A stretch of DNA of 64,000 nt from Chitinophaga fulva (GTDB taxonomy: Bacteria; Bacteroidota; Bacteroidia; Chitinophagales; Chitinophagaceae). Shown in pieces: positions 36,214 through 45,700 of this stretch; position 1 is the stretch's first letter, and each line of letters begins with the position of its first letter. The translations under genes were made by a program, and so were the position numbers. The notes below the pieces were generated by a model, which was given only the letters and a program-made list of their open reading frames with translations, was not told the origin of the DNA and did no database searches. The stretch covers positions 1 to 64,000 of the forward strand of contig NZ_JABBGC010000002.1 in the NCBI RefSeq assembly GCF_012927205.1, given 5' to 3'.

Positions 36214-37551
36214 ATGTTTATGATAGACCTTAACAAAACTCACCATCAGGAACTGCTGGATATTGAATCGGTTTTGCTGACACATAGAGAAGTGGAATCG
36301 TGTGTGGTAGTAGCTTCACCCGAAAGGGAATATCATTCAGCATCATTTTTTTTGTTTTACAGATTAGTGCAAAATGTAGAGTTTGTGCCATCATTAGGTG
36401 AACACGATATCTATGATATCTTTATTTATAATTCCATGGCCAGTGATGATATGAGAGTAAGGGGATATCGGGAAGCATTGGCTGATAAGGTGAAAGATAA
36501 AGTGGTACTGGATCCTGGTACAGGAACGGAACTGATTCTGGCCAGGCATTGCATTAACGCCGGAGCAAAAAAGGTATATGCTGTAGAAGCGCTGGAGCAT
36601 GCATATAAACAGGCACGGGAAAAGATTGCACAACTTGGCCTGGAGGATAAAATAACGTTGATTTTGGGGGATGCCCGTCACGTAACGCTACCGGAGAAGA
36701 TAGATTATATAGTTTCCGCGTTGGCCGGTAATATTGCCAGTTCGGATGGTTGCATTCCATTAATCAATGAACTGAAAGGTAATTTTGGGAGCGATGTGAA
36801 ATTTATTCCCAACCGATATTTAACGCAGGTTGCAGCAGTAGAGTTGCCTGCAGCGATTTATGAGAAAGGGTTGAGCCCCATGTCTGCCTATTATATCAGC
36901 GAGGTCCATAAAAAATACGGACATACTTTTGACATAAGAATGTGTCTGCGTTATTTTTCACCCTCGTTACTTATATCAGATACACGTACGGTGGAAGATA
37001 TTGCCTATGAATCTGAGTTACATGAATCGGCTGAGCAGAAAACAACGTTATCTTTTGTTAAAGATGGAATAATACATGGTATTGTATTTTGGTTGAATGC
37101 TTATACAGATGAGTTAATGATGATTGATAGTTTACAGCATACGCACCATTTACCGGTTTATTTTCCGTTGTTCGAAAATGGTATGGAGGTAGAAAAGGGA
37201 GATCGTCTTTGTTTAACCTTTTCCAGGTCTACAGGCCTGGACGGTTATCATCCGGATTATCATGTAAAAGGGTGGGTTGAATTTAAAAACGGAGAGCGGA
37301 TAAATTTTGAACACGATAGTGCTCACCAGGGGACGCAGAAGGTATCAGATACCCATGGTAAAAAGCCTGTCACGCCGCTTAGAACATATGAATATATTAC
37401 AGAAAAGACGCTGAGAGACTATGTGAAATCAAGGTTGCCGGGCAATACGGTTCCTTATAAAATGATAAGAGTAGAGCAGTGGCCTTTGAACGCCAACGGA
37501 GAAATAGATAAGCAACAGTTGCTGCAGCATGTGCGTGTTGATAAAAGATAG
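36214..37551 (+). CDS. PRMT-like methyltransferase embedded in an orphan adenylation C-terminal subdomain
   Basis: Residues about 10-50 (HHQELLDIESVLLTHREVES) match the start of the small C-terminal subdomain of NRPS adenylation domains, just after motif A8. The last 46 residues (LRDYVKSRLPGNTVPYKMIR, then PLNANGEIDKQQL) match its end, motif A10. Between them (about 65-330) lies a SAM methyltransferase of protein-arginine-methyltransferase type: DDMRVRGYREAL, motif I VVLDPGTGTE and acidic motif VYAVEALEHA. The double-E loop of true PRMTs is replaced by SALAGNIASSDG. The catalytic A10 lysine is Glu430 (NGE instead of NGK). The large adenylation core is missing altogether. It probably methylates a carrier-bound intermediate in trans. 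It is the first gene of the lipopeptide cluster. Confidence 0.82.
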   Translation: MFMIDLNKTHHQELLDIESVLLTHREVESCVVVASPEREYHSASFFLFYRLVQNVEFVPSLGEHDIYDIFIYNSMASDDMRVRGYREALADKVKDKVVLDPGTGTELILARHCINAGAKKVYAVEALEHAYKQAREKIAQLGLEDKITLILGDARHVTLPEKIDYIVSALAGNIASSDGCIPLINELKGNFGSDVKFIPNRYLTQVAAVELPAAIYEKGLSPMSAYYISEVHKKYGHTFDIRMCLRYFSPSLLISDTRTVEDIAYESELHESAEQKTTLSFVKDGIIHGIVFWLNAYTDELMMIDSLQHTHHLPVYFPLFENGMEVEKGDRLCLTFSRSTGLDGYHPDYHVKGWVEFKNGERINFEHDSAHQGTQKVSDTHGKKPVTPLRTYEYITEKTLRDYVKSRLPGNTVPYKMIRVEQWPLNANGEIDKQQLLQHVRVDKR

Positions 37552-37833
37552 GCTACCTTCATTTTCGGGAAATTCGTATATTCGTATATGTTATTTTTAT
37601 GATAGTTTTAACATGGAGAGAAATCATATTTTGAGTATTTTTATAACGTAAACCGCTTTATTGAAATTTAGGAAAAACACATGGTTGCAACATTTTTGAG
37701 GAATTTAACCAGGCTAATATCCAGAAAAACTGTCGTGTAAAGAAACGTGATCAAGACTGGTGATTGCTCCTGTCACACGGGCTTTCCTATCTGATTTGTT
37801 GAACCAGGACAAATTGAATTCAGTATTTTTTTT

Positions 37834-38040
37834 CTACTACACTTGTGGCTTAGCCGAGCAACAGCTTTGCACCCGAAGCCATACAGATTGCTTCCTTTTA
37901 ATTTATTTTTTATGTTTTCTGCTATGCTTGTAGCTTAGGAGAGCGACAGCTTTGCCCCGTAGCTATACAGATTGCTTCCTTTTAATTTATTTTTTATGTT
38001 TCCTGCTATGCTTGTAGCTTAGGAGAGCGATAGCTTTGCA
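37834..38040. repeat. Imperfect 84-bp tandem repeats in the cluster
   Basis: Two and a half copies of an 84-bp unit start near 37834, 37922 and 38005. Shared parts are TAGCTTAGGAGAGCGACAGC, then CTTTGC and ATACAGATTGCTTCCTTTTA, with an AT-rich tail ATTTATTTTTTATG. The region lies in the 600-base gap between the methyltransferase gene and the hydroxylase gene. It has no gene. A promoter for the downstream genes is likely near its right end. Confidence 0.75.
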
Positions 38041-38152
38041 ACTCACTCCCATACTAGTATTCATCTTCACCCACCAGCCTTTTTATTGCTAAATACTGCT
38101 GCCGTATATCCATCGCGGAGCTGAGAATTATTTATTCAAAACTTGTAAACCG

Positions 38153-39778
38153 ATGAGTGGAATTAAAGTATACCTTAAACCAAATGTTGTATTTGAGCCG
38201 TTGTATGACAGATGGTATGCGTGGAGTCATTTGATTTTTCCGGCTACTGCTGCCATGAACACTATAGGAAGACACCTGGTGATCATTGATTCTTATCTGG
38301 CCGCACCTGTTATTCATGCCGAGGCCGTGCGTAATCCTAAAATGAAGGGAGGGCCTTTCATGGACCTGGGAGGTGGAAGGGTAGAAGAAGTAAAAGCGTT
38401 AAAAGAAAAGATATTGACAACACAGGCCCACCTGGTCCGTTTTGCAAAGGCAATCAAGGAACTGGACCTGATGCTGGCCACAGAGGCCAAAGGATTCGGG
38501 CTGGAAGAATTGTATCAGAAAGTACCTGAAATGCTGAAGGGTTATGTAGAGCTCTTTTATGATCGTAACAATAATGCAGATTTCCGGTTTTTTGAATCGC
38601 TCTTATATCAGAGTGAATACTATAATGATAGCGCTCAAAGTATTGCACTATGGATCACGGATAATGATCACCGGCCTTTTTGTTTGAGTACTCCCCGGCT
38701 GGATGAGCCGCATGTGCTTCACCTGGAAATACCATTTAATCATCCCGGTATTGATGAACTGGCGCGCATGAAAAGAGTGCCGCAGGATTTAAGTTACATC
38801 AGTAAATTATTGGGAATAGCCGGATCGGAAGCATCCCTTTTTGAAACATTCTTCACAACAACTCCGCCTCCGGTGTATAAAAAATATACAGGCGATAAAA
38901 TCCGCATGAGATATTTTGGACATGCCTGTATACTGATAGAAACAAAGGACGTGACTATACTCGTTGATCCATTGATCAGTTACTATGGCTATGAGTCAGA
39001 TGTAGCGCACTTTTCAGATGCAGACCTGCCGGATACAATTGATTACGTACTGATTACACACAACCATCAGGACCACGTGCTGTTTGAAACTTTACTGCCC
39101 TTAAGGCATAAGGTGAAAAAACTGATTGTGCCACGTAGCAGCACTGGCCAGTTGGAAGATCATAACCTGGCGTTAATGTTTAAGCAGATTGGTTTCAACA
39201 ATGTCATCGCTATAGATGAAATGGAAACCATCGAATTTGGTGATTCATCTATTACCGGCATACCATTTACCGGCGAGCACAGCGATCTGAATATTTTGAC
39301 CAAGTCTTGTTACCTGGTAGAGATCAGTGGCTTTAAGTTGCTGTTTCTGGCTGATTCCAGGATATTGGAATCAGCGCTCTATAAACATATTCATCGCAAA
39401 ATCGGGGATGTAGATGTTTTATTTCTGGGAATGGAATGTGACGGCGCGCCTTTAACCTGGATCTACGGGCCGTTAATGACAAAAAAGCCAACCCGGGAAC
39501 AGGATGCCAGCCGGCGTTTGGCTGGCTCTGATTGTGCAAAGGGTAAAACGCTGGTAGATATATTCAATCCCAGGGAACTATATGTATATGCCATGGGAAT
39601 GGAGCCCTGGTTGGAATTCATCAGCAGTATTAAATATACAGACGAATCTAATCCTATTATTCAATCCAATAAACTGATACAACTTTCAAAGGATAAAGGA
39701 ATCATTGCAGAACGGTTATATGGAGAAAAAGAGTTGTTGTATGAAAAGAAGGAAGAACCTGTGAAGGAGTTGTCATAA
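38153..39778 (+). CDS. CmlA-type di-iron beta-hydroxylase of NRPS-bound amino acids
   Basis: The 541-residue protein has an N-terminal domain of about 245 residues opening with YLKPNVVFEPLYDRWYAWSH, as in CmlA, and a C-terminal metallo-beta-lactamase fold. The metal motif is HNHQDH at residues 303-308. Glu375 lies in TGEHSDL and Asp401 in LADSRI. With a constant offset of two these fall on the iron ligands I recall for CmlA (His305, His307, Glu377, Asp403). CmlA hydroxylates the beta-carbon of p-aminophenylalanine held on a carrier domain in chloramphenicol synthesis; relatives such as FrsH act on other residues. Here it should beta-hydroxylate one residue of the lipopeptide. It follows the methyltransferase gene by 600 bases and precedes an aromatic hydroxylase gene. 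Confidence 0.88.
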   Translation: MSGIKVYLKPNVVFEPLYDRWYAWSHLIFPATAAMNTIGRHLVIIDSYLAAPVIHAEAVRNPKMKGGPFMDLGGGRVEEVKALKEKILTTQAHLVRFAKAIKELDLMLATEAKGFGLEELYQKVPEMLKGYVELFYDRNNNADFRFFESLLYQSEYYNDSAQSIALWITDNDHRPFCLSTPRLDEPHVLHLEIPFNHPGIDELARMKRVPQDLSYISKLLGIAGSEASLFETFFTTTPPPVYKKYTGDKIRMRYFGHACILIETKDVTILVDPLISYYGYESDVAHFSDADLPDTIDYVLITHNHQDHVLFETLLPLRHKVKKLIVPRSSTGQLEDHNLALMFKQIGFNNVIAIDEMETIEFGDSSITGIPFTGEHSDLNILTKSCYLVEISGFKLLFLADSRILESALYKHIHRKIGDVDVLFLGMECDGAPLTWIYGPLMTKKPTREQDASRRLAGSDCAKGKTLVDIFNPRELYVYAMGMEPWLEFISSIKYTDESNPIIQSNKLIQLSKDKGIIAERLYGEKELLYEKKEEPVKELS

Positions 39779-39944
39779 AACCTATCCTAAAAACCATTTC
39801 CCACCCCTTATCCATCTCTTTTAAATATTCTGACAATTTTAAAACTGAATGTGAGGTCTGAAACCTAAGTGTTTCCTGATCACGCATTCTACAGGGCATA
39901 TACATTTCATCAGAGAACTATAAAGATTCACTAAAAAAATATTT

Positions 39945-40724
39945 ATGGGATTAATAACTATTTCTCAGCATTATGATGCTTACCTGCCGGAAGATCATGA
40001 AACCTGGGCCGCATTGGCTAAAAGGCAAATAGAATTGCATAACGGAAGAATATCAAAAGCATATCTGGACGGGTATGAAAAAATACAGCTTGATGAAAAC
40101 CGGATTATAAAAATGGATGAGATGAGTGAGCGTCTGCATAAAATAGCCGGATGGACGATCACACCAGTAACAGGGTTGATACCAACGAGAGATTTTTTTT
40201 ATATGATTATTAATAAGAAATATCCTGTTAATATCTCTATGAGGAAGCCATGGGAGATGGACTTTAGCGAACAACCGGATATATTCCATGATGCGTTCGG
40301 GCATTTGCCTTTGCTGACAAATGAAAAGTTTACCCGGTTCCTTACCGCTTACAGCAGCATTGCACTAAAATATGTGCATCATGAAAGGGCCATTGATTTT
40401 CTGGGGCAATTATACTGGTTTACCTATGAAATGGGCATCATCAATGAAATGGGCGAAAATAAGCCTTATGGGGCCGCTATTATCACTTCAAAAGATGAAA
40501 TCGCCAATGTTTACGATGATGCCATTCCCAAATATGCCTTTGATCTGGATCATATATTTCGCACGCCTTATAATCCTTTCAAACTGCAGAAGGAATATTT
40601 TATTATCAACTCCTTTGACGATCTGTTTAATAGTATCCAGCATCTGGAAGTAAGGCTTAATGAGCATTTGATGCTGACTGAGAAAGATCATACAAAGAGT
40701 GACTATTCATTAAATACTTTATAG
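39945..40724 (+). CDS. Aromatic amino acid hydroxylase (phenylalanine 4-hydroxylase-like)
   Basis: The 259-residue protein matches bacterial pterin-dependent phenylalanine hydroxylases along its length. It has the segment TPVTGLIPTRDFFYMIINKK, the iron ligands His115 and His120 in DIFHDAFGHLPLL, and Glu162 in WFTYEMG. The family hydroxylates the ring of Phe (or Tyr/Trp) with O2 and tetrahydropterin. The position 166 bases after the CmlA-like gene and 18 bases before the synthetase suggests it makes a hydroxylated aromatic building block, such as Tyr or m-Tyr, rather than serving general catabolism. Ring position and substrate cannot be read from sequence. Confidence 0.88.
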   Translation: MGLITISQHYDAYLPEDHETWAALAKRQIELHNGRISKAYLDGYEKIQLDENRIIKMDEMSERLHKIAGWTITPVTGLIPTRDFFYMIINKKYPVNISMRKPWEMDFSEQPDIFHDAFGHLPLLTNEKFTRFLTAYSSIALKYVHHERAIDFLGQLYWFTYEMGIINEMGENKPYGAAIITSKDEIANVYDDAIPKYAFDLDHIFRTPYNPFKLQKEYFIINSFDDLFNSIQHLEVRLNEHLMLTEKDHTKSDYSLNTL

Positions 40725-40742
40725 AAATTATAGTTTGATTCT

Positions 40743-42760
40743 ATGAAAAATTCACTTATATCTTCCACGCTATCGGATTTATTAATAAGGCGCAAAGAAG
40801 AAAAGGAAAAAGGCATCACATTTATCGGGGCGGGGAATAAGGAAGATTTCATTTCCTATTATCAGTTGTATACCGCTGCTTTATCCTGGCTTGGCTATTT
40901 GCAGGATAATGGTATGCAACCTGGTGATGAGCTTGTGTTGCAGGCAGAAGATAGTAGAACATTCCTTCAGCTTTTCTGGGCCTGTATCTTAGGGGGTATT
41001 CTTCCTGTCCCTGTTTCGGTAACGCATTACAGCGAAAATGCACAGAAATTATTTAAGATAAAGACATTTTTGAATCGCCCTTATCTGTTTACAAGCCGTG
41101 CGCACTATGAGAAATTATGTGCGCACGACTATACAGATGAAACTGGCCAAGTATTGCGTTTTGATCGGGTGTTGTTTGTGGAAGACAGCCATGAAATGGC
41201 TTCTGTTGGGAAATTACATCCTGTAACGCCGGATACCATTGCGTTTATCCAGTTTTCATCGGGTTCTACAGGGAATCCGAAAGGCGTGGTGCTGACGCAT
41301 AGTAACCTGTTAAGTAATATTCAGGCGGCTTTGTCGGCGCATGGATGTACGGAGAATGATCGCTATTTAAGCTGGATGCCGCTTACGCATGATATGGGGC
41401 TGATCGGGTTTCACCTGTATCCGCTGGGGTTGGGTTTGCAACATTATCTTATACCTACGGACCTGTTTATCAGAAACCCATTGTTGTGGATGCAAAAAGT
41501 ATCAGAGCATCGGGCTACGATCATTTGCTCTCCCAATTTCGGTTATAAATATTACCTGAACCAGTTTACGCCGGATAAAGCAAATGGGCTCGACCTTTCC
41601 TCTGTACGGATCATTTTAAATGGTGCAGAACCTGTGTCGGCAGCCTTATGCCGGCATTTTATGACTACACTGGAAGCATTCGGTTTACGTTCACAGTCCA
41701 TGCGGCCAGGATATGGCCTGGCAGAAGCTACCCTGGCGGTGACATTCCCGCATATACGTACTACCATTGAAAGTGTTTATGTGCGCCGGAGTACCTTAAC
41801 GATAGGGCAATATGTAATCGCAAAAGACTTCGCCGAACAGGAACGCAACGGTGATCTTATAGAGGTGGTAAACCTGGGAGCGACTATAGGCGGGGTGGCT
41901 GTCAGGATAACCGATGAGCAGGATGTGGACCTGCCCGAAGGGCATTTAGGGATTATCCGGATCAGCGGAGACGCTGTTACCCGGCAATATTACAACAATA
42001 GAGCAGCCACCAGCGCGGTGATCAATAATGATGGCTGGTTGAACACAGGTGACACCGGGTTTTTATGGAAAGGTTGTTTGTTCGTAATAGGAAGAGTGAA
42101 GGATATCATTTTTGTAAATGGGGGAAATGTATATCCACATGATATAGAGCAGACACTCGAACAACTGGAAGGAATAGAAACAGGAAAAGTGGTTGCCTGT
42201 GGGGTACCTGATGAGGATACAGGATCAGAAGCTGTCGTCGTTTTTGTTGTATATAAATCGTCGGCCCGGAAATTTTTGCCTGTTGCCACTGCCGTGAAAA
42301 AATTTGTTGCCGCTAATTTAGGTCTGCAGATAAAGCATGTACTACCGGTACGGAAAATTCATAAAACGACCAGTGGAAAAGTAAAGCGGTATTTATTTTC
42401 TGAAGAATATCAGCGTGGTATATACGATGAGATAATAAGAGAATTAGAACAGGAAGGCAACATAGCCGCTGCTGAAGCAATACCGGTGACTGCTGCTGCT
42501 TCAGTAGAGGATGCTTATTATGGAGAGGTCCGTGAATGGTTACAGCAATGGTTGCGGCAACACCTGCATCTGACCGGATCGGACCTGGCCACCGAAAAAC
42601 CTTTTGCAGCGCACGGCATGACTTCTATGCAGGCAGTGAAGCTGGCTGCTGACCTGGAGACCTTTTTACAGGTAACGGTAGACAATACCATTGTTTATAA
42701 TTTTCCGACAGTAAATAGCCTGGCGAAACAGCTGGCGGGGCTTCTCCGTGAAAAAAGGCG
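40743..42760 (+). other. Loading part: acyl-AMP ligase (FAAL-like) and ACP1
   Basis: The ligase has the adenylate-forming motif FIQFSSGSTGNPKGVVLTHS, followed by SWMPLTHDMGLIG and SPNFGYKYYL, as in fatty acyl-AMP ligases that start lipopeptide lines. The late motifs GRVKDIIFVNGGNVYPHDIE and TTSGKVKR complete it. ACP1 follows with the phosphopantetheine serine in HGMTSMQAVKL. A free fatty acid should be adenylated and passed to this ACP. Confidence 0.87.
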
Positions 42761-45700
42761 AGAAAAGGAAACTGCGGGCAGCAAGGAGCAGCAGGAGGGG
42801 GACCAGATCGCTGTAATAGGGATGGGTTGCCGCTTTCCGGGAGACATCAATACCGCTTCCGCATTCTGGAAGTTCCTGTGTGAGCAGGGAAATGGTATTT
42901 CCGCTATTCCCGCAGATCGCTGGAATACAGCGGCATATTTTGATGCTCATGAGGATGCGCAAGGTAAAATGTATACACGTGAAGGTGGTTTTTTAAAGCA
43001 GGTAGATCAGTTTGATCCTTTGTTTTTTGGCATCTCTCCAAAAGAAGCAGCTGCGATGGACCCACAGCAACGATTATTGCTGGAAGTATGCTGGGAGGCG
43101 CTGGAACATGCGGGGATCAGGGCATCGGAACTGAGAGGTAGCAATAGCGGTGTATTTGTGGGCATGGCTACCGATGATTATCAGCATCTCATTCTTGACC
43201 GGATGGATGTGGCATATTTTGAAGATACCTTCAGGGGGCTTGGTGTAGAGAGAAGTATTGCAGCAGGCAGGATTGCCTATGCGCTTGATTTTCATGGTCC
43301 GGTGATGCAGTTGGATACAGCCTGCTCTTCTTCCTTGTTAAGTGTGCATCAGGCATGCATGAGCCTATTGCACGGGGAATGCTCCCTGGCATTGGCCGGA
43401 GGTGTAAACCTCATGCTGACGCCGGATACTACCATTAGATTATGCAGGATGAAGGCGCTTTCACCAACAGGCGCCTGCAAAACTTTTGACGATAGCGCAG
43501 ATGGTTATGTGAGAGGAGAAGGCGCTGGTGTAGTCGTATTAAAGCGGTTAAGTGATGCAGTGGCGGATGGCGATAATATTCTGGCTGTTATTAAGGGCTC
43601 AGCAGTGAATCATGATGGCTTAAGCAATGGGCTGACGGCACCCAATGGAGTGGCACAGCAGCAATTGATGGAACAGGCATTACGGAATGCCGGCGTCCCT
43701 GCAGATACGGTACAATATGTAGAAACACATGGTACGGGCACACGCCTGGGCGATCCGATAGAAATACAGGCATTACAGGCGGTATACGGTCGTTCCCGTT
43801 CCGCAGCGCAGCCTTTGATTGCAGGAGCATTAAAAACCAATATAGGGCATTTGGAAGCGGCTGCTGGTATAGCAGGGCTCATAAAAACAGTACTATGCCT
43901 GCAGCATCAGCAGATTCCGGCAAGTCTTCACTTTCATGTTCCTAACAGATTCATTCCCTGGAAGGATATAGCGGTGAAAGTAGCAGACCGCCTGCTGCCC
44001 TGGGAGATGGCCACAGGAAAAAGGAGAGCTGCTGTCAGTGCTTTTGGCCTGAGTGGCACCAATGTACATGTGATACTGGAAGAGGGAGAGAAAGCTGATA
44101 CAACAAGGCAGGCGCCTTTATTGCCATCTTATCCTCTGTTGCTGTCTGCAAAAACGCCTGCTGCATTGCAGGCGCTGGCAGGGCATTATATCACATTACT
44201 GGAGCAGTCACCCGGATCATTAGGTTCATTTGCCTATAGCAGCGCTGTTGCCAGGGATGTTTTTCCATATCGTTTAGCCTTTGCAGGTAGTACGACCGCT
44301 GATGCCCGGAATTACCTGGAGGCTTATATCCATGGAACCGCGCACAGGGAGCTTTTGCAGGGAGATGCAACAATTCCGGCAGGGAAGCTGGTTTGGTTGT
44401 TTACCGGGCAGGGAGCGCAGTATTGGAATATGGGGAAAGAGCTCTATGAACACAATAGGGTATTTAAAAAAGTAATAGATCATTGTGATGCGTTCCTGAA
44501 AACGAGGTGGAGTATCTCCCTGGTATCCCTGCTTTACGACATGGGCCGGGAGGAGGGAGAGGCGTTGCTGCGGCAAACGTTATATATACAGCCGGCATTA
44601 TTTGCGGTGGAATGTGCATTGGCAGAAGTTTGGAAGTCATTGGGGGTATATCCGGCTATTGTTACCGGCCATAGTATGGGGGAATATGCGGCAGCCTGTG
44701 TTGCCGGGGTATTTAGCCTGGATGACGGCCTGCGATTAGTGACAGAGCGGGCCCGCCTGATGCATTCCATCGAAGAAAAAGGTAGTATGGCATTGGTGTT
44801 TGCAGCGGAGGGAGTCGTCGCGGAAATGATCCGTCCGTATGGAAGGGATATATCTATAGCGGCTATTAATGGCCCTGCGTTAACAGTGGTGTCCGGGAAA
44901 GCGGAAGTTGTGTCAGTCATATTGGACGCCATGAAGCAGACAGGTATCAATGCCAGGCTGCTTCCGGTTTCGCAGGCGTTTCATTCTTCCCTGATGGAAC
45001 CGATGATAGCTGCGTTCCGGGAAGTAGCAGCCAGCATCCGTTATCACCTGCCGGTGATTCCGTTGATTTCCAATTTAACCGGAGAAGTAGTGACCGATGA
45101 AATTGCACAGGCATCTTATTGGTGTAAACATATCCTTTCTCCTGTGCTTTTCTCAAAAAGCGTTGAAACCATAAAGGTATTGGGAGGAGAGGTGCTGCTG
45201 GAGCTGGGCCCTCAGCCCAACCTGCTTACGCTGCTACAATTAACATTACCCTATGAAGAGGACAATTTGCTGGCAAGCATGCAGCAGGGGCAATCTTCCT
45301 GGGACACTTTTTTACACAGTTTATTGGCTTTATACATCAAAGGATGGCCTGTTAAGTGGGATCAGTTTTATGCCGGTCCGGGTTATCAGCGGGTGCAGTT
45401 GCCTTTTTATCCATTCCAGCGACAGCGTTATTGGCTGGACGGTGTTGAAAAGAAGCAGACAGCAGCAGTACCAACACATTCAAATAGTATGAATGGACAT
45501 AAATCAGCAAATATGAAAGCGAATAGTTATAACGATATACTGGCATACTTGTCCGGCATTTTGGGGGATTTCCTGAAGTTGTCTCCGGACGATATTAATA
45601 TACGTACCCGTTTTCTGGAGCTCGGAGCTGATTCAGCAATACTGGTCAGTATGATGCGAAGGGTGGAGAAGCGTTATGGATTGAAGCTGTCGGTGAGGCA

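Noticed and set aside
36214..37551. Reading the first cluster gene as a plain protein arginine methyltransferase
   Set aside because: Its ends match an adenylation subdomain, and the PRMT double-E loop is absent, so the simple label would hide its main feature.
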